Source: an uncultured Methylococcaceae bacterium (GTDB lineage: Bacteria; Pseudomonadota; Gammaproteobacteria; Methylococcales; Methylococcaceae). Taken from it: DNA of 36,981 bases. Shown one piece after another: positions 30,430 through 36,981 of this stretch. The notes beneath the pieces were generated by a model, which worked only from the letters and a program-made list of their open reading frames with translations, was not told where the DNA came from and searched no databases. The stretch covers positions 1-36,981 of the forward strand of contig CAIWDB010000194.1 of the NCBI GenBank assembly GCA_903911305.1, written 5' to 3'. Each line of letters begins with the position of its first letter. Positions within the stretch are counted from its first letter, which is position 1. The translations under genes and the position numbers were made by a program.

Positions 30430-31335
30430 ATGATTAAGAAAAAATTGATTGATAAAATTCGCGTTGCGCCGGGCAAAAAGGTCAATTTAAAAGATTTTGA
30501 TACGGGCTGGGCTTCTGTTCCAGAGTTGAAGGAAGCCGGTAAAGAGGCTGTCAAACAAAAAGCCGCTGAAATTCTGGAAGAAAACCGGGAGGAGTTGGCT
30601 AAGGCCCAAGAACTGCTTTGGGCCAGCGACATCCATTCCGTTCTGGTGGTGCTGCAAGCCCCGGATGCAGCAGGCAAGGATGGCATCATTAAGCATGTGA
30701 TGACAGGCTTGAACCCTCAAGGTTGCGAGGTGCAGAGCTTTAAACAACCCACCGCAGAAGATTTAGACCATAATTTTTTGTGGCGCTATATGCGCCGAGT
30801 ACCCGAACGGGGTCGCATTGGCATTTTCAACAGGTCTTATTATGAAGATGTGCTGGTCGTCAAAGTCCACCCGGAATTACTCGACACAGCAAGATTGCCA
30901 CCCGGCAAGCGAGGAGACGGATTCTGGGAAAAGCGTTATGAAGACATCAACAATTTTGAGCACCATCTAGTCCGCAACGGTACCTTAGTGCTGAAGTTTT
31001 TTTTGCATATTTCCAAGGACGAGCAGAAAAAGCGGTTTCTGGAACGGTTGGAAAACCCCGAAAAACATTGGAAATTTTCTGCGGCAGATCTTACCGAAAG
31101 AGGATTTTGGGATGAGTATACCAAGGCTTTTGAGGATGCCTTGAGCGCGACTAGCACAAAATGGGCGCCTTGGTATGTCATACCCGCCGATCACAAATGG
31201 GTTTCCAGGACCCTAATTTCGGATATTCTAATCAACAGCATCAACTCGCTTAAGTTGGAGTTTCCGAAGGTCAGTGAACAAAAATTAGCCTCGCTGGCCG
31301 AAGCGAGAAAGCAGTTGGAGCAAGAAGAAAACTGA
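30430..31335 (+). CDS. ppk2: Polyphosphate kinase 2 family (class III-like nucleotide phosphotransferase)
   Basis: PPK2 enzymes use polyphosphate to phosphorylate nucleotides. The Walker A loop is APDAAGKDG at 77-85, the Walker B-like FNRSYYEDVLVV starts at 133, and a lid region follows (KDEQKKRFLERLENPEKHWKF, given here as its start KDEQKKRFLERL). The overall pattern, including LKFFLHISKDEQ and APWYVIPADHKW, resembles class III enzymes, which act on AMP and ADP, but class is inferred. AAGGA at 30417-30421 fits the ATG at 30430, giving 301 residues, better than the TTG two codons earlier. It lies 39 bases after recB. Confidence 0.93.
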   Translation: MIKKKLIDKIRVAPGKKVNLKDFDTGWASVPELKEAGKEAVKQKAAEILEENREELAKAQELLWASDIHSVLVVLQAPDAAGKDGIIKHVMTGLNPQGCEVQSFKQPTAEDLDHNFLWRYMRRVPERGRIGIFNRSYYEDVLVVKVHPELLDTARLPPGKRGDGFWEKRYEDINNFEHHLVRNGTLVLKFFLHISKDEQKKRFLERLENPEKHWKFSAADLTERGFWDEYTKAFEDALSATSTKWAPWYVIPADHKWVSRTLISDILINSINSLKLEFPKVSEQKLASLAEARKQLEQEEN

Positions 31336-31362
31336 AGATTGCATTTACGACCAAGGTGAATT

Positions 31363-31677
31363 ATGGCATCAATTAAAAATTTAGCATTATTGATATTGGC
31401 AATAGCGGTAACTGTGTTAGTGACAGGCGGCTGTACGAAATACAATCCCCATACTAGGCAACAGGAAGTCGATGCCGGGGCAACCGCCGGTATGGCCGGT
31501 CTCGCGCTAGGGGCTGCCGCGTTGGGTGTGGCTGCCAGTAACCGCAATGACTACTACAACAATAATGGCTACTACAATCGACCGGGTGTCGTGGTTGTCA
31601 ACCGTCCGCCGGTGTATCGCCCTTATCGAGGCGGGTATTACTCGGGTGGGCGTCGGGCCGGAATTTACCGTCGTTAA
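31363..31677 (+). CDS. Small Gly/Tyr/Arg-rich probable lipoprotein
   Basis: This 104-residue protein has an N-terminal hydrophobic stretch ending TGGC, with Cys24 as a plausible lipidation site. A glycine/alanine-rich stretch (about residues 38-58) resembles glycine-zipper segments of outer-membrane lipoproteins. The tail is rich in Asn, Tyr, Gly, Pro and Arg (DYYNNNGYYNRPG, GGYYSGGRRAG). AAGGTGA is upstream. I do not recognise a named family, and the role is unknown. It may sit in an operon with ppk2 (27-bp gap) and the next gene. Confidence 0.75.
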   Translation: MASIKNLALLILAIAVTVLVTGGCTKYNPHTRQQEVDAGATAGMAGLALGAAALGVAASNRNDYYNNNGYYNRPGVVVVNRPPVYRPYRGGYYSGGRRAGIYRR

Positions 31678-31726
31678 GCGAGTGATTGAAATCCGTTGGC
31701 CATCCAATTATTCAATAGGAGATTTT

Positions 31727-32197
31727 ATGCGTCTCGATAAACTTTTTATCGGCTTTTTCTTGCTCGTATTGCTGGTTCCCGCTTCCTCGTTTGCGGGAAA
31801 AAATCAAGTGAAAGCGCCTGTTTGGGATACGTTGACCCCCGCTTGGGATGCGGTTAGTGAACGGTTGATTGCTTTTGCCGGTGAAAAGAAACAGAAACTG
31901 CTTGCCGACCTTGCTTTTGCCACCGCTGCCGCCGAGCAATGCGACGGTTTGAACCTGGACAAAGAAAAATTTAAAAGTGCGTTTGATTCCCTAGGCGATT
32001 CCGAGTACAAAGCCCTTGCCCCGGCGGACAAAGCAGAATATGGGCCAAAGCTGATGAATTATTATGGCATCTATGTCGGCCTGATTACAGCCGAAGCCTT
32101 ATTAGAGTCAAGGCTATTTTGCACTTATGCCATTAACCAACAACTGATTGGCAAAGGTCAGTATTGGACGGATACGGACGTGGGGGCGGGCAAATAA
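31727..32197 (+). CDS. Exported protein of unknown function
   Basis: The 156-residue product has a clear Sec signal peptide: MRLDK, a Phe/Leu/Val core, then SFA with predicted cleavage after Ala23. The mature part is mostly helical and charged, with two cysteines (Cys in EQCDG and LFCTY) that might pair in the periplasm. The frame extends upstream to 31526, but AGGAG at 31717-31721 and the signal peptide place the start at 31727. I recognise no domain. Spacing suggests co-transcription with the small lipoprotein. Confidence 0.8.
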   Translation: MRLDKLFIGFFLLVLLVPASSFAGKNQVKAPVWDTLTPAWDAVSERLIAFAGEKKQKLLADLAFATAAAEQCDGLNLDKEKFKSAFDSLGDSEYKALAPADKAEYGPKLMNYYGIYVGLITAEALLESRLFCTYAINQQLIGKGQYWTDTDVGAGK

Positions 32198-32213
32198 TCA
32201 ATTGTGAAGTTTA

Positions 32214-32241
32214 TTGCTTATAATACAGACGCTTTAAGCAA
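32214..32241. repeat. 7-bp inverted repeat downstream of the exported protein gene
   Basis: TTGCTTA (32214-32220) pairs perfectly with 32235-32241 across a 14-base loop, about 17 bp after the stop codon. A run of A, not T, follows, so it is a poor plus-strand intrinsic terminator. It contains a consensus TATAAT at 32219-32224 that lacks a -35 at proper spacing. Confidence 0.35.
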
Positions 32242-32278
32242 AAAAATGGCACAATAGCATCTTTAGAATTTGAATGAT

Positions 32279-32330
32279 AAGAGTCCACATGGGGGCTTTC
32301 AACTATGTGGACAGAACCCAAAGGACTCTT
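32279..32330 (+). promoter_or_regulatory. Leader of efflux operon with two competing inverted repeats
   Basis: GTCCACAT (32283-32290) pairs with ATGTGGAC (32305-32312). AAGAGTCC (32279-32286) pairs with GGACTCTT (32323-32330). Both are perfect 8-bp matches and share four bases (GTCC), so full pairing is mutually exclusive. The element ends 57 bp before the adaptor start. It might be a regulatory leader or overlapping operator half-sites; neither is proven. Confidence 0.45.
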
Positions 32331-32387
32331 CACTCAGATGTAACAAGCAACACAACCCTCAATCACTCAGGATAGTCGGATGGAGCT

Positions 32388-33584
32388 ATGAAGAAGAACC
32401 AATATTTGGCGAACAACACCATGAAAAACCTCATGTTTATTCCCTGTTCAATCTTAGTTGGCACTCTATTCGCGCTTCTTCTGGTGGGATGCGAGAACAA
32501 AGCCAAGGAAGAGCGAAAACAGGCCGCTGCCGCTTCGCCCCCGCCCCCGCCTGTAGTCGAGGTTGTCCAAGTCGAACAGCGGGATGTCCCCATTTATCAG
32601 GAATGGGTGGGTACGCTGGACGGCATGGTCAATGCCCAAATACTAGCCCAAGTGACGGGTTATCTCATCAAGCAGAATTACAATGAAGGCGATTTGGTCA
32701 AGAAAGGCCAAATGCTTTATGAAATTGACCCGAGGACGTTCCAAGCCAGCTTGAACCAGGCCAAAGGCAATCTCGCCCGCCAAGAGGCTTTGCTGGTGAC
32801 CGCTCGCCTCGATATGGAGCGTATCCAAAGGCTTTTGCCCGAAAACGCCGTCAGTGTCCGGGAACGGGATAACGCCGTTGGACGTGAGGCGCAAGCGCAG
32901 GCGGAAGTGGTCGCCGCCAAAGCCGCAGTGGAAAGTGCGCAACTCTCGCTAGGCTTCACTAAGATTACTTCCCCCATTGACGGCATCGCAGGGCTTTCCA
33001 AGGCGCAATTGGGCAATCTGGTGGGTCCTGGCAGTTCCAACCCGATCCTAACGACAGTCTCAAAGGTCAATCCGATCAAAGCTTTCGTCCCATTAAGCGA
33101 ACAGCAATACATGTATTTTGCCCGCAACGATAAAAACCCGCGCGAACAACCCCCGCTGCAATTGAATTTGGCTGATGGAACCGTGTATCCTGAAGGCGGC
33201 ACGTTTTTCTTCGCGGATCGCCAAGTGGATGTGAAGACGGGCACGATCCAAGTCGCCACACTCTTCCCTAATCCAAGAAACATACTGCGGCCCGGTCAGT
33301 TCGCCAGGGTGCGGGCGACGGTTGGGATCAGACGTGGCGCTTTGCTGGTTCCGCAACGGGCCGTCGGGGAGATGCAGGGTCGTCGCATGGTGGCGGTGGT
33401 TAATGCTGAAAACACGGTGGAAATCCGCCCGGTGAAGCCCGCCGAGACGATAGGTACGCAGTGGGTGATTGAAGAAGGCTTGAAACCTGGCGAACGGGTG
33501 GTGGTTGAAGGCATACTGAAGGTTCGTCCCGGCAGTAAGGTCAATCCCAGACCTTTCGTAGAAGCCCCCGCAGCGGGGAGGTAG
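32388..33584 (+). CDS. RND efflux periplasmic adaptor (AcrA/MexA family lipoprotein)
   Basis: The adaptor bridges the inner-membrane pump and the outer-membrane channel. A lipobox LVGC puts lipidated Cys35 after the signal segment. A proline-rich stretch (about 49-55) leads into the membrane-proximal and lipoyl domains (GYLIKQNYNEGDLVKKGQMLYEIDP), a coiled-coil hairpin (about residues 115-180), the second lipoyl half (TKITSPIDGIAGLSKAQLGNLV) and beta-barrel parts (TGTIQVATLFPNPRNILRPGQFARV). Of 398 residues, Met12 is an alternative start closer to a normal signal length; GGAG is only two bases from the chosen ATG. The pump gene follows after 5 bp. Confidence 0.95.
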   Translation: MKKNQYLANNTMKNLMFIPCSILVGTLFALLLVGCENKAKEERKQAAAASPPPPPVVEVVQVEQRDVPIYQEWVGTLDGMVNAQILAQVTGYLIKQNYNEGDLVKKGQMLYEIDPRTFQASLNQAKGNLARQEALLVTARLDMERIQRLLPENAVSVRERDNAVGREAQAQAEVVAAKAAVESAQLSLGFTKITSPIDGIAGLSKAQLGNLVGPGSSNPILTTVSKVNPIKAFVPLSEQQYMYFARNDKNPREQPPLQLNLADGTVYPEGGTFFFADRQVDVKTGTIQVATLFPNPRNILRPGQFARVRATVGIRRGALLVPQRAVGEMQGRRMVAVVNAENTVEIRPVKPAETIGTQWVIEEGLKPGERVVVEGILKVRPGSKVNPRPFVEAPAAGR

Positions 33585-33589
33585 CCCCC

Positions 33590-36500
33590 ATGGCCCAATT
33601 TTTCATCAACAGACCGATTGTGGCGATTGTCATCGCCATCTTAATGGTGATGCTCGGCCTCGCTTCCATGATGGAATTGCCGGTTGCCCAATTTCCCAAT
33701 ATAGCGCCGCCGGAAATCCAAGTTCAGACTACCTTCACTGGCGCAGACGCGTCCACGGTGGAGCAGTCCGTCGCCACGCCTATTGAGCAACAGATGTCTG
33801 GCGTGGACAACATGAACTACATGTATTCCATTAATGCCAATAACGGGCAGATGACCTTGCGGGTCAACTTCGCCGTGGGCGCCGACCCAAGCATCTCGCA
33901 AGTGTTGACGCAAATGCGCATGTCTCAGGCAGAGTCGCAATTGCCTCAAGACGTGCGTAATTTTGGTGTCAACGTGCTAAAGTCCACGGCCTCGCCGTTA
34001 ATCATGTTTGCGCTGTATTCGCCGAAGGGGACTTACGACAACATTTTCTTGGCCAACTACGCCTTCATCAACATCAACGACCAGATGACACGCGTGAAGG
34101 GCATCGCCAGCGTGTCGGTGTTCGGTGCCGGTCAGTATGCAATGCGGATATGGGTCGAACCGGACCGGCTCGCCAAGCTCAATATCACCATCCCTGAAAT
34201 CATCACCGCTATCCAATCGCAGAACAACGTCAACCCGGCGGGACGGGTCGGCGGCGAACCGGTTCCGCCCGGACAGGAGTTCACCTACGCCATCCGCGCC
34301 CAAGGTCGCTTGGAGACAGAGGAAGAGTTTGGCAACATCGTGCTACGCGCCAACCCTTCGGGTTCCATTGTGCGGGTCAAGGATGTGGGTCGCATCGAAC
34401 TTGGCGCACAGACTTACGACATGAAGGGCCGGCTCAACGGCCAGCCGTCGGCCTTGGTCGCGCTATACCAGTTGCCCGACACCAACGCCATTGATGCAGC
34501 CGAGGGTGCGAAGAAGTTGATGGTCGAGTTGAAAAAGCGCTTCCCCGATGATTTGGACTATGTGGTCGCTTTGGACACCACACTGGCCGTCACCGAAGGC
34601 ATCAACGAGATCATAAGGACCTTGTTCGAGGCGCTGGTGCTGGTCATTTTCGTGGTGTTCCTATTCTTACAGGGCTGGCGGCCTACATTGATTCCGCTGC
34701 TGGCCGTGCCAGTGTCTCTGATTGGCACATTCATGCTGTTCCCGATGTTAGGCTTCTCCATCAACACCTTGTCGCTGTTTGGCCTGGTGTTGGCGATTGG
34801 CTTGGTGGTGGATGACCCGATTGTCGTCGTCGAGGCGGTCGAACATCACATCGAAAAAGGCTTAAGCCCCAAGGAGGCCACGCTTCAGACAATGAAGGAA
34901 GTGACCGGGCCGATCATCGGCACTTCGCTGGTGTTGATTGCGGTGTTCATGCCGACAGTGTTTATTCCCGGTATCACCGGTAGCCTTTACCAGCAATTTG
35001 CCGTCACCGTCGGCGTGTCGGTGATGATCTCCACCTTCAATTCACTTTCGTTAAGCCCTGCTTTGGCAGCCTTGCTGCTTAAGCCTAGAGTGCGCGGCAA
35101 AGGCCCATTGCAGAAATTCTTCGATGCCTTCAATTGGGGCTTTGGCAAAACCAATAATGGGTATGTGAGCTTTTGTTCGGTGTTGATCCGCAAAAGCATC
35201 ATCAGCATGTTATTTCTGGCCCTGTTGGCGGGCATGGCAGGGTTCTTGGGCAAGAATATTCCGTTGGGCTTTTTGCCCGATGAGGACCAAGGCTATCTTT
35301 TTGCCGCCATCCAGCTTCCGAACGTGTCCTCATTGCAACGCACTGGGGAGGTTACTCAGCAAGTCGAGGAAATTTTAAAGAATACACCCGGTGTACAGTA
35401 TTACTCATCGGTCATCGGCTTCAACATGCTCAGTCAGGCTAACACCACCTACAACACTTTTTTCTTCATTGCGCTCAAGAATTGGGCGGAGCGCACCAGG
35501 CCGGAAGAGCAATACATCGCCATTCGTAACCACATCAACAGTGAAATGGCAAAGATACCAGGAGCCATCGGCTTTGCGTTTCCGCCTCCGGCCATTCCTG
35601 GCGTCGGCACTTCGGGCGGGGTGACCATGGTGTTGGAGGATAGGGCCGGCAAGGATGTCGCCTTTCTAGCCGAAAATACGGCGAGATTCCTCGCGGCGGC
35701 CAATCAGCGACCTGAAATCGCCCGTGCCATGACGACCGCGCTGCCCTCGGTTCCTCAGCTTTTCGTGGATGTGGACCGTGACAAGGTGCTGAAGCAAGGA
35801 GTCCTGCTGGCTGATGTGTACAGAACCTTGCAGGTCTACATGGGTTCGGGCTTCGTCAATTACTTTAATCGCTTTGGGCGGCAATGGCAGGTGTTTGTGC
35901 AGGCCGAGGGCGACTTCCGCAAAGACACTAACACGATGGGTCTGTTCAGTGTGCGCAATAGTGTGGGTGACACTGTGCCTCTGAACACGCTGACCACTGT
36001 TCGCAAAACAGAAGGGCCGGAATTCGTCATGCGCTACAATCTCTATCGTAGTGAGCAAATCAATGTCACACCGAGGCCCGGCTTTAGCTCGGCACAAGCG
36101 ATGAAGGCTTTGGAAGAAGTATTTGCCGAAACCATGCCGTCTGAAATGGGATATGGCTATCTTGGCATGAGCTTCCAAGAAAAGCTGGCCCAACAAGGCA
36201 TCTCTCCAGCGGCAGTGTTTGCGTTCGCTATCTTCTGCGTATTCCTGATCTTGTCCGCGTTGTACGAAAGCTGGACCCTACCCTTCAGCGTGTTGCTCGG
36301 CACCCCGATTGCCGTGTTCGGTGCGTTTGCGGGACTGAAATTAGGCGGCTTTGAAAATAACCTGTATGCCCAGATTGGCCTAGTCATGCTCATCGGCCTA
36401 GCCGCTAAAAACGCCATTCTCATCGTTGAGTTTGCCAAAATGGGCGTGGACGAAGGCAAGTCCGTCATTGATGCCTCCCTAGAAGCGGCCCGTCTGCGCT

Positions 36501-36832
36501 TACGGCCTATCTTGATGACCGCCTTGTCGTTTATTTTGGGCTGCGTCCCACTGGCAGTTGCCAGCGGAGCCGGCTCCTTGTCGCGGCAGGTTTTGGGTTA
36601 CACGGTTATTGGCGGCATGGTGGCGGCGACCACCCTTGCCATTTTCCTCATTCCCGTATCGTTCTATGTGGTGGAGAAAAGGTCGAAACGTGGCAATGTC
36701 CCGCAAGATGGCAAAATCGAAGACGACAAAATACCGGAGGATGTCATTGATATGGAAGATTTGGATAGAGCCAGTGTGAAAGAAAAATCTCCGCAGGACG
36801 GCAATAAGCCGGAGGGGAATGGTCATGCTTAA
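33590..36832 (+). CDS. RND efflux pump, AcrB/MexB (HAE1) family
   Basis: This 1080-residue inner-membrane pump exports hydrophobic or amphiphilic compounds by proton antiport. The N-terminus FFINRPIVAIVIAILMV is the first helix, followed by porter-domain hallmarks (AQFPNIAPPEIQV, GADASTVEQSVATPIEQ). The proton relay is intact: D408 and D409 in VVDDPIVVVEAVEH, and K940 in AAKNAILIVEFAK. E. coli AcrB has Ala and Asn where PIVVVEAV has Pro and Ala. An acidic tail of about 35 residues is polar and probably cytoplasmic. Substrate cannot be predicted. Confidence 0.97.
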   Translation: MAQFFINRPIVAIVIAILMVMLGLASMMELPVAQFPNIAPPEIQVQTTFTGADASTVEQSVATPIEQQMSGVDNMNYMYSINANNGQMTLRVNFAVGADPSISQVLTQMRMSQAESQLPQDVRNFGVNVLKSTASPLIMFALYSPKGTYDNIFLANYAFININDQMTRVKGIASVSVFGAGQYAMRIWVEPDRLAKLNITIPEIITAIQSQNNVNPAGRVGGEPVPPGQEFTYAIRAQGRLETEEEFGNIVLRANPSGSIVRVKDVGRIELGAQTYDMKGRLNGQPSALVALYQLPDTNAIDAAEGAKKLMVELKKRFPDDLDYVVALDTTLAVTEGINEIIRTLFEALVLVIFVVFLFLQGWRPTLIPLLAVPVSLIGTFMLFPMLGFSINTLSLFGLVLAIGLVVDDPIVVVEAVEHHIEKGLSPKEATLQTMKEVTGPIIGTSLVLIAVFMPTVFIPGITGSLYQQFAVTVGVSVMISTFNSLSLSPALAALLLKPRVRGKGPLQKFFDAFNWGFGKTNNGYVSFCSVLIRKSIISMLFLALLAGMAGFLGKNIPLGFLPDEDQGYLFAAIQLPNVSSLQRTGEVTQQVEEILKNTPGVQYYSSVIGFNMLSQANTTYNTFFFIALKNWAERTRPEEQYIAIRNHINSEMAKIPGAIGFAFPPPAIPGVGTSGGVTMVLEDRAGKDVAFLAENTARFLAAANQRPEIARAMTTALPSVPQLFVDVDRDKVLKQGVLLADVYRTLQVYMGSGFVNYFNRFGRQWQVFVQAEGDFRKDTNTMGLFSVRNSVGDTVPLNTLTTVRKTEGPEFVMRYNLYRSEQINVTPRPGFSSAQAMKALEEVFAETMPSEMGYGYLGMSFQEKLAQQGISPAAVFAFAIFCVFLILSALYESWTLPFSVLLGTPIAVFGAFAGLKLGGFENNLYAQIGLVMLIGLAAKNAILIVEFAKMGVDEGKSVIDASLEAARLRLRPILMTALSFILGCVPLAVASGAGSLSRQVLGYTVIGGMVAATTLAIFLIPVSFYVVEKRSKRGNVPQDGKIEDDKIPEDVIDMEDLDRASVKEKSPQDGNKPEGNGHA

Positions 36833-36981
36833 GCTATTCACCACCGTTTTGCTGGTGCTGTTGGCGGGCTGCTGGAAAGTCGGGCCAGATTATCAGAAGC
36901 CCGTCATCGATACCCCGAAGCAATGGCGATTCACCGAACAGAATGCACGGGATTTCAGCAATACCCGCTGGTGGGGTCAAT
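36825..36981 (+). CDS. RND outer-membrane channel lipoprotein (OprM/NodT family), partial
   Basis: Only the first 52 codons are inside the window. They encode a short lipoprotein signal with lipobox LAGC (Cys16), followed by the family's KVGPDYQKP motif and a TRWWGQ segment typical of OprM/NodT channels. GGAGGGG at 36811-36817 is seven bases before the ATG at 36825; an ATG at 36819 is too close. The start lies within the last codons of the pump gene, an 8-bp overlap, completing a tripartite efflux operon. Confidence 0.9.
   Translation, partial: MLKLFTTVLLVLLAGCWKVGPDYQKPVIDTPKQWRFTEQNARDFSNTRWWGQ

Noticed and set aside
31526-31726. Upstream extension of the exported 156-residue protein
   Set aside because: The extension overlaps the small lipoprotein gene and would bury a clear signal peptide that has its own AGGAG site.
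32219-32224. Perfect TATAAT as a promoter of the efflux operon
   Set aside because: No -35-like hexamer lies 15-19 bp upstream and there is no extended -10 TG at the correct place, so it is not called.
32270-32686. 138-codon frame overlapping the efflux adaptor start
   Set aside because: It runs through the adaptor signal and lipoyl region in another frame and has no domain-like pattern.

Overview
The window looks like a chromosomal segment of a gammaproteobacterium with a meso-diaminopimelate type cell wall. The cell-division and wall cluster has the usual gammaproteobacterial order, with murB between murC and ddl and lpxC at the end. The MurE-like protein carries the DNPR signature of DAP-adding enzymes. 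A secreted protein ends in two copies of a 73-residue repeat of a kind I associate with methanotrophs and related Methylococcales. That lineage guess is only an inference.

Layout. Positions 1-96 hold a hairpin, possibly the end of an upstream gene. From 97 to 4275 there are three plus-strand genes: an AMP-forming acyl-CoA ligase, an AT-richer secreted protein with weak phospholipase D-like features and C-terminal tandem repeats, and a DUF721/DciA-like protein. From 22923 down to 4317 a 17-gene minus-strand cluster runs mraZ-rsmH-ftsL-ftsI-murE-murF-mraY-murD-ftsW-murG-murC-murB-ddl-ftsQ-ftsA-ftsZ-lpxC. Most junctions overlap or are a few bases apart. The exceptions are ftsA-ftsZ (51 bp) and ftsZ-lpxC (137 bp, containing a 10-bp inverted repeat and a possible promoter). 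The cluster starts from a near-consensus sigma-70 promoter followed by four TGG-type MraZ boxes with an exact 10-bp period.

A 586-bp gene-free region separates mraZ from the divergent recC-recB pair (23510-30390). No recD lies next to them. A PPK2 polyphosphate kinase, a small probable lipoprotein and a 156-residue exported protein of unknown function follow. The window ends in a tripartite RND efflux operon: a lipoprotein adaptor, an AcrB-type pump and the first 52 codons of an outer-membrane channel. Its leader has two competing inverted repeats.

The dcw genes make the UDP-MurNAc-pentapeptide (MurB-F, Ddl), move it to lipid I and II (MraY, MurG), polymerise it at the septum (FtsW, FtsI, FtsQ, FtsL) and organise the divisome (FtsZ, FtsA). 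LpxC, the committed step of lipid A synthesis, is placed beside them. I see no mobile element, CRISPR array, rRNA or tRNA. Most of the window is conserved core genome. The less ordinary parts are the repeat-bearing secreted protein, the regulatory DNA and the small exported proteins.
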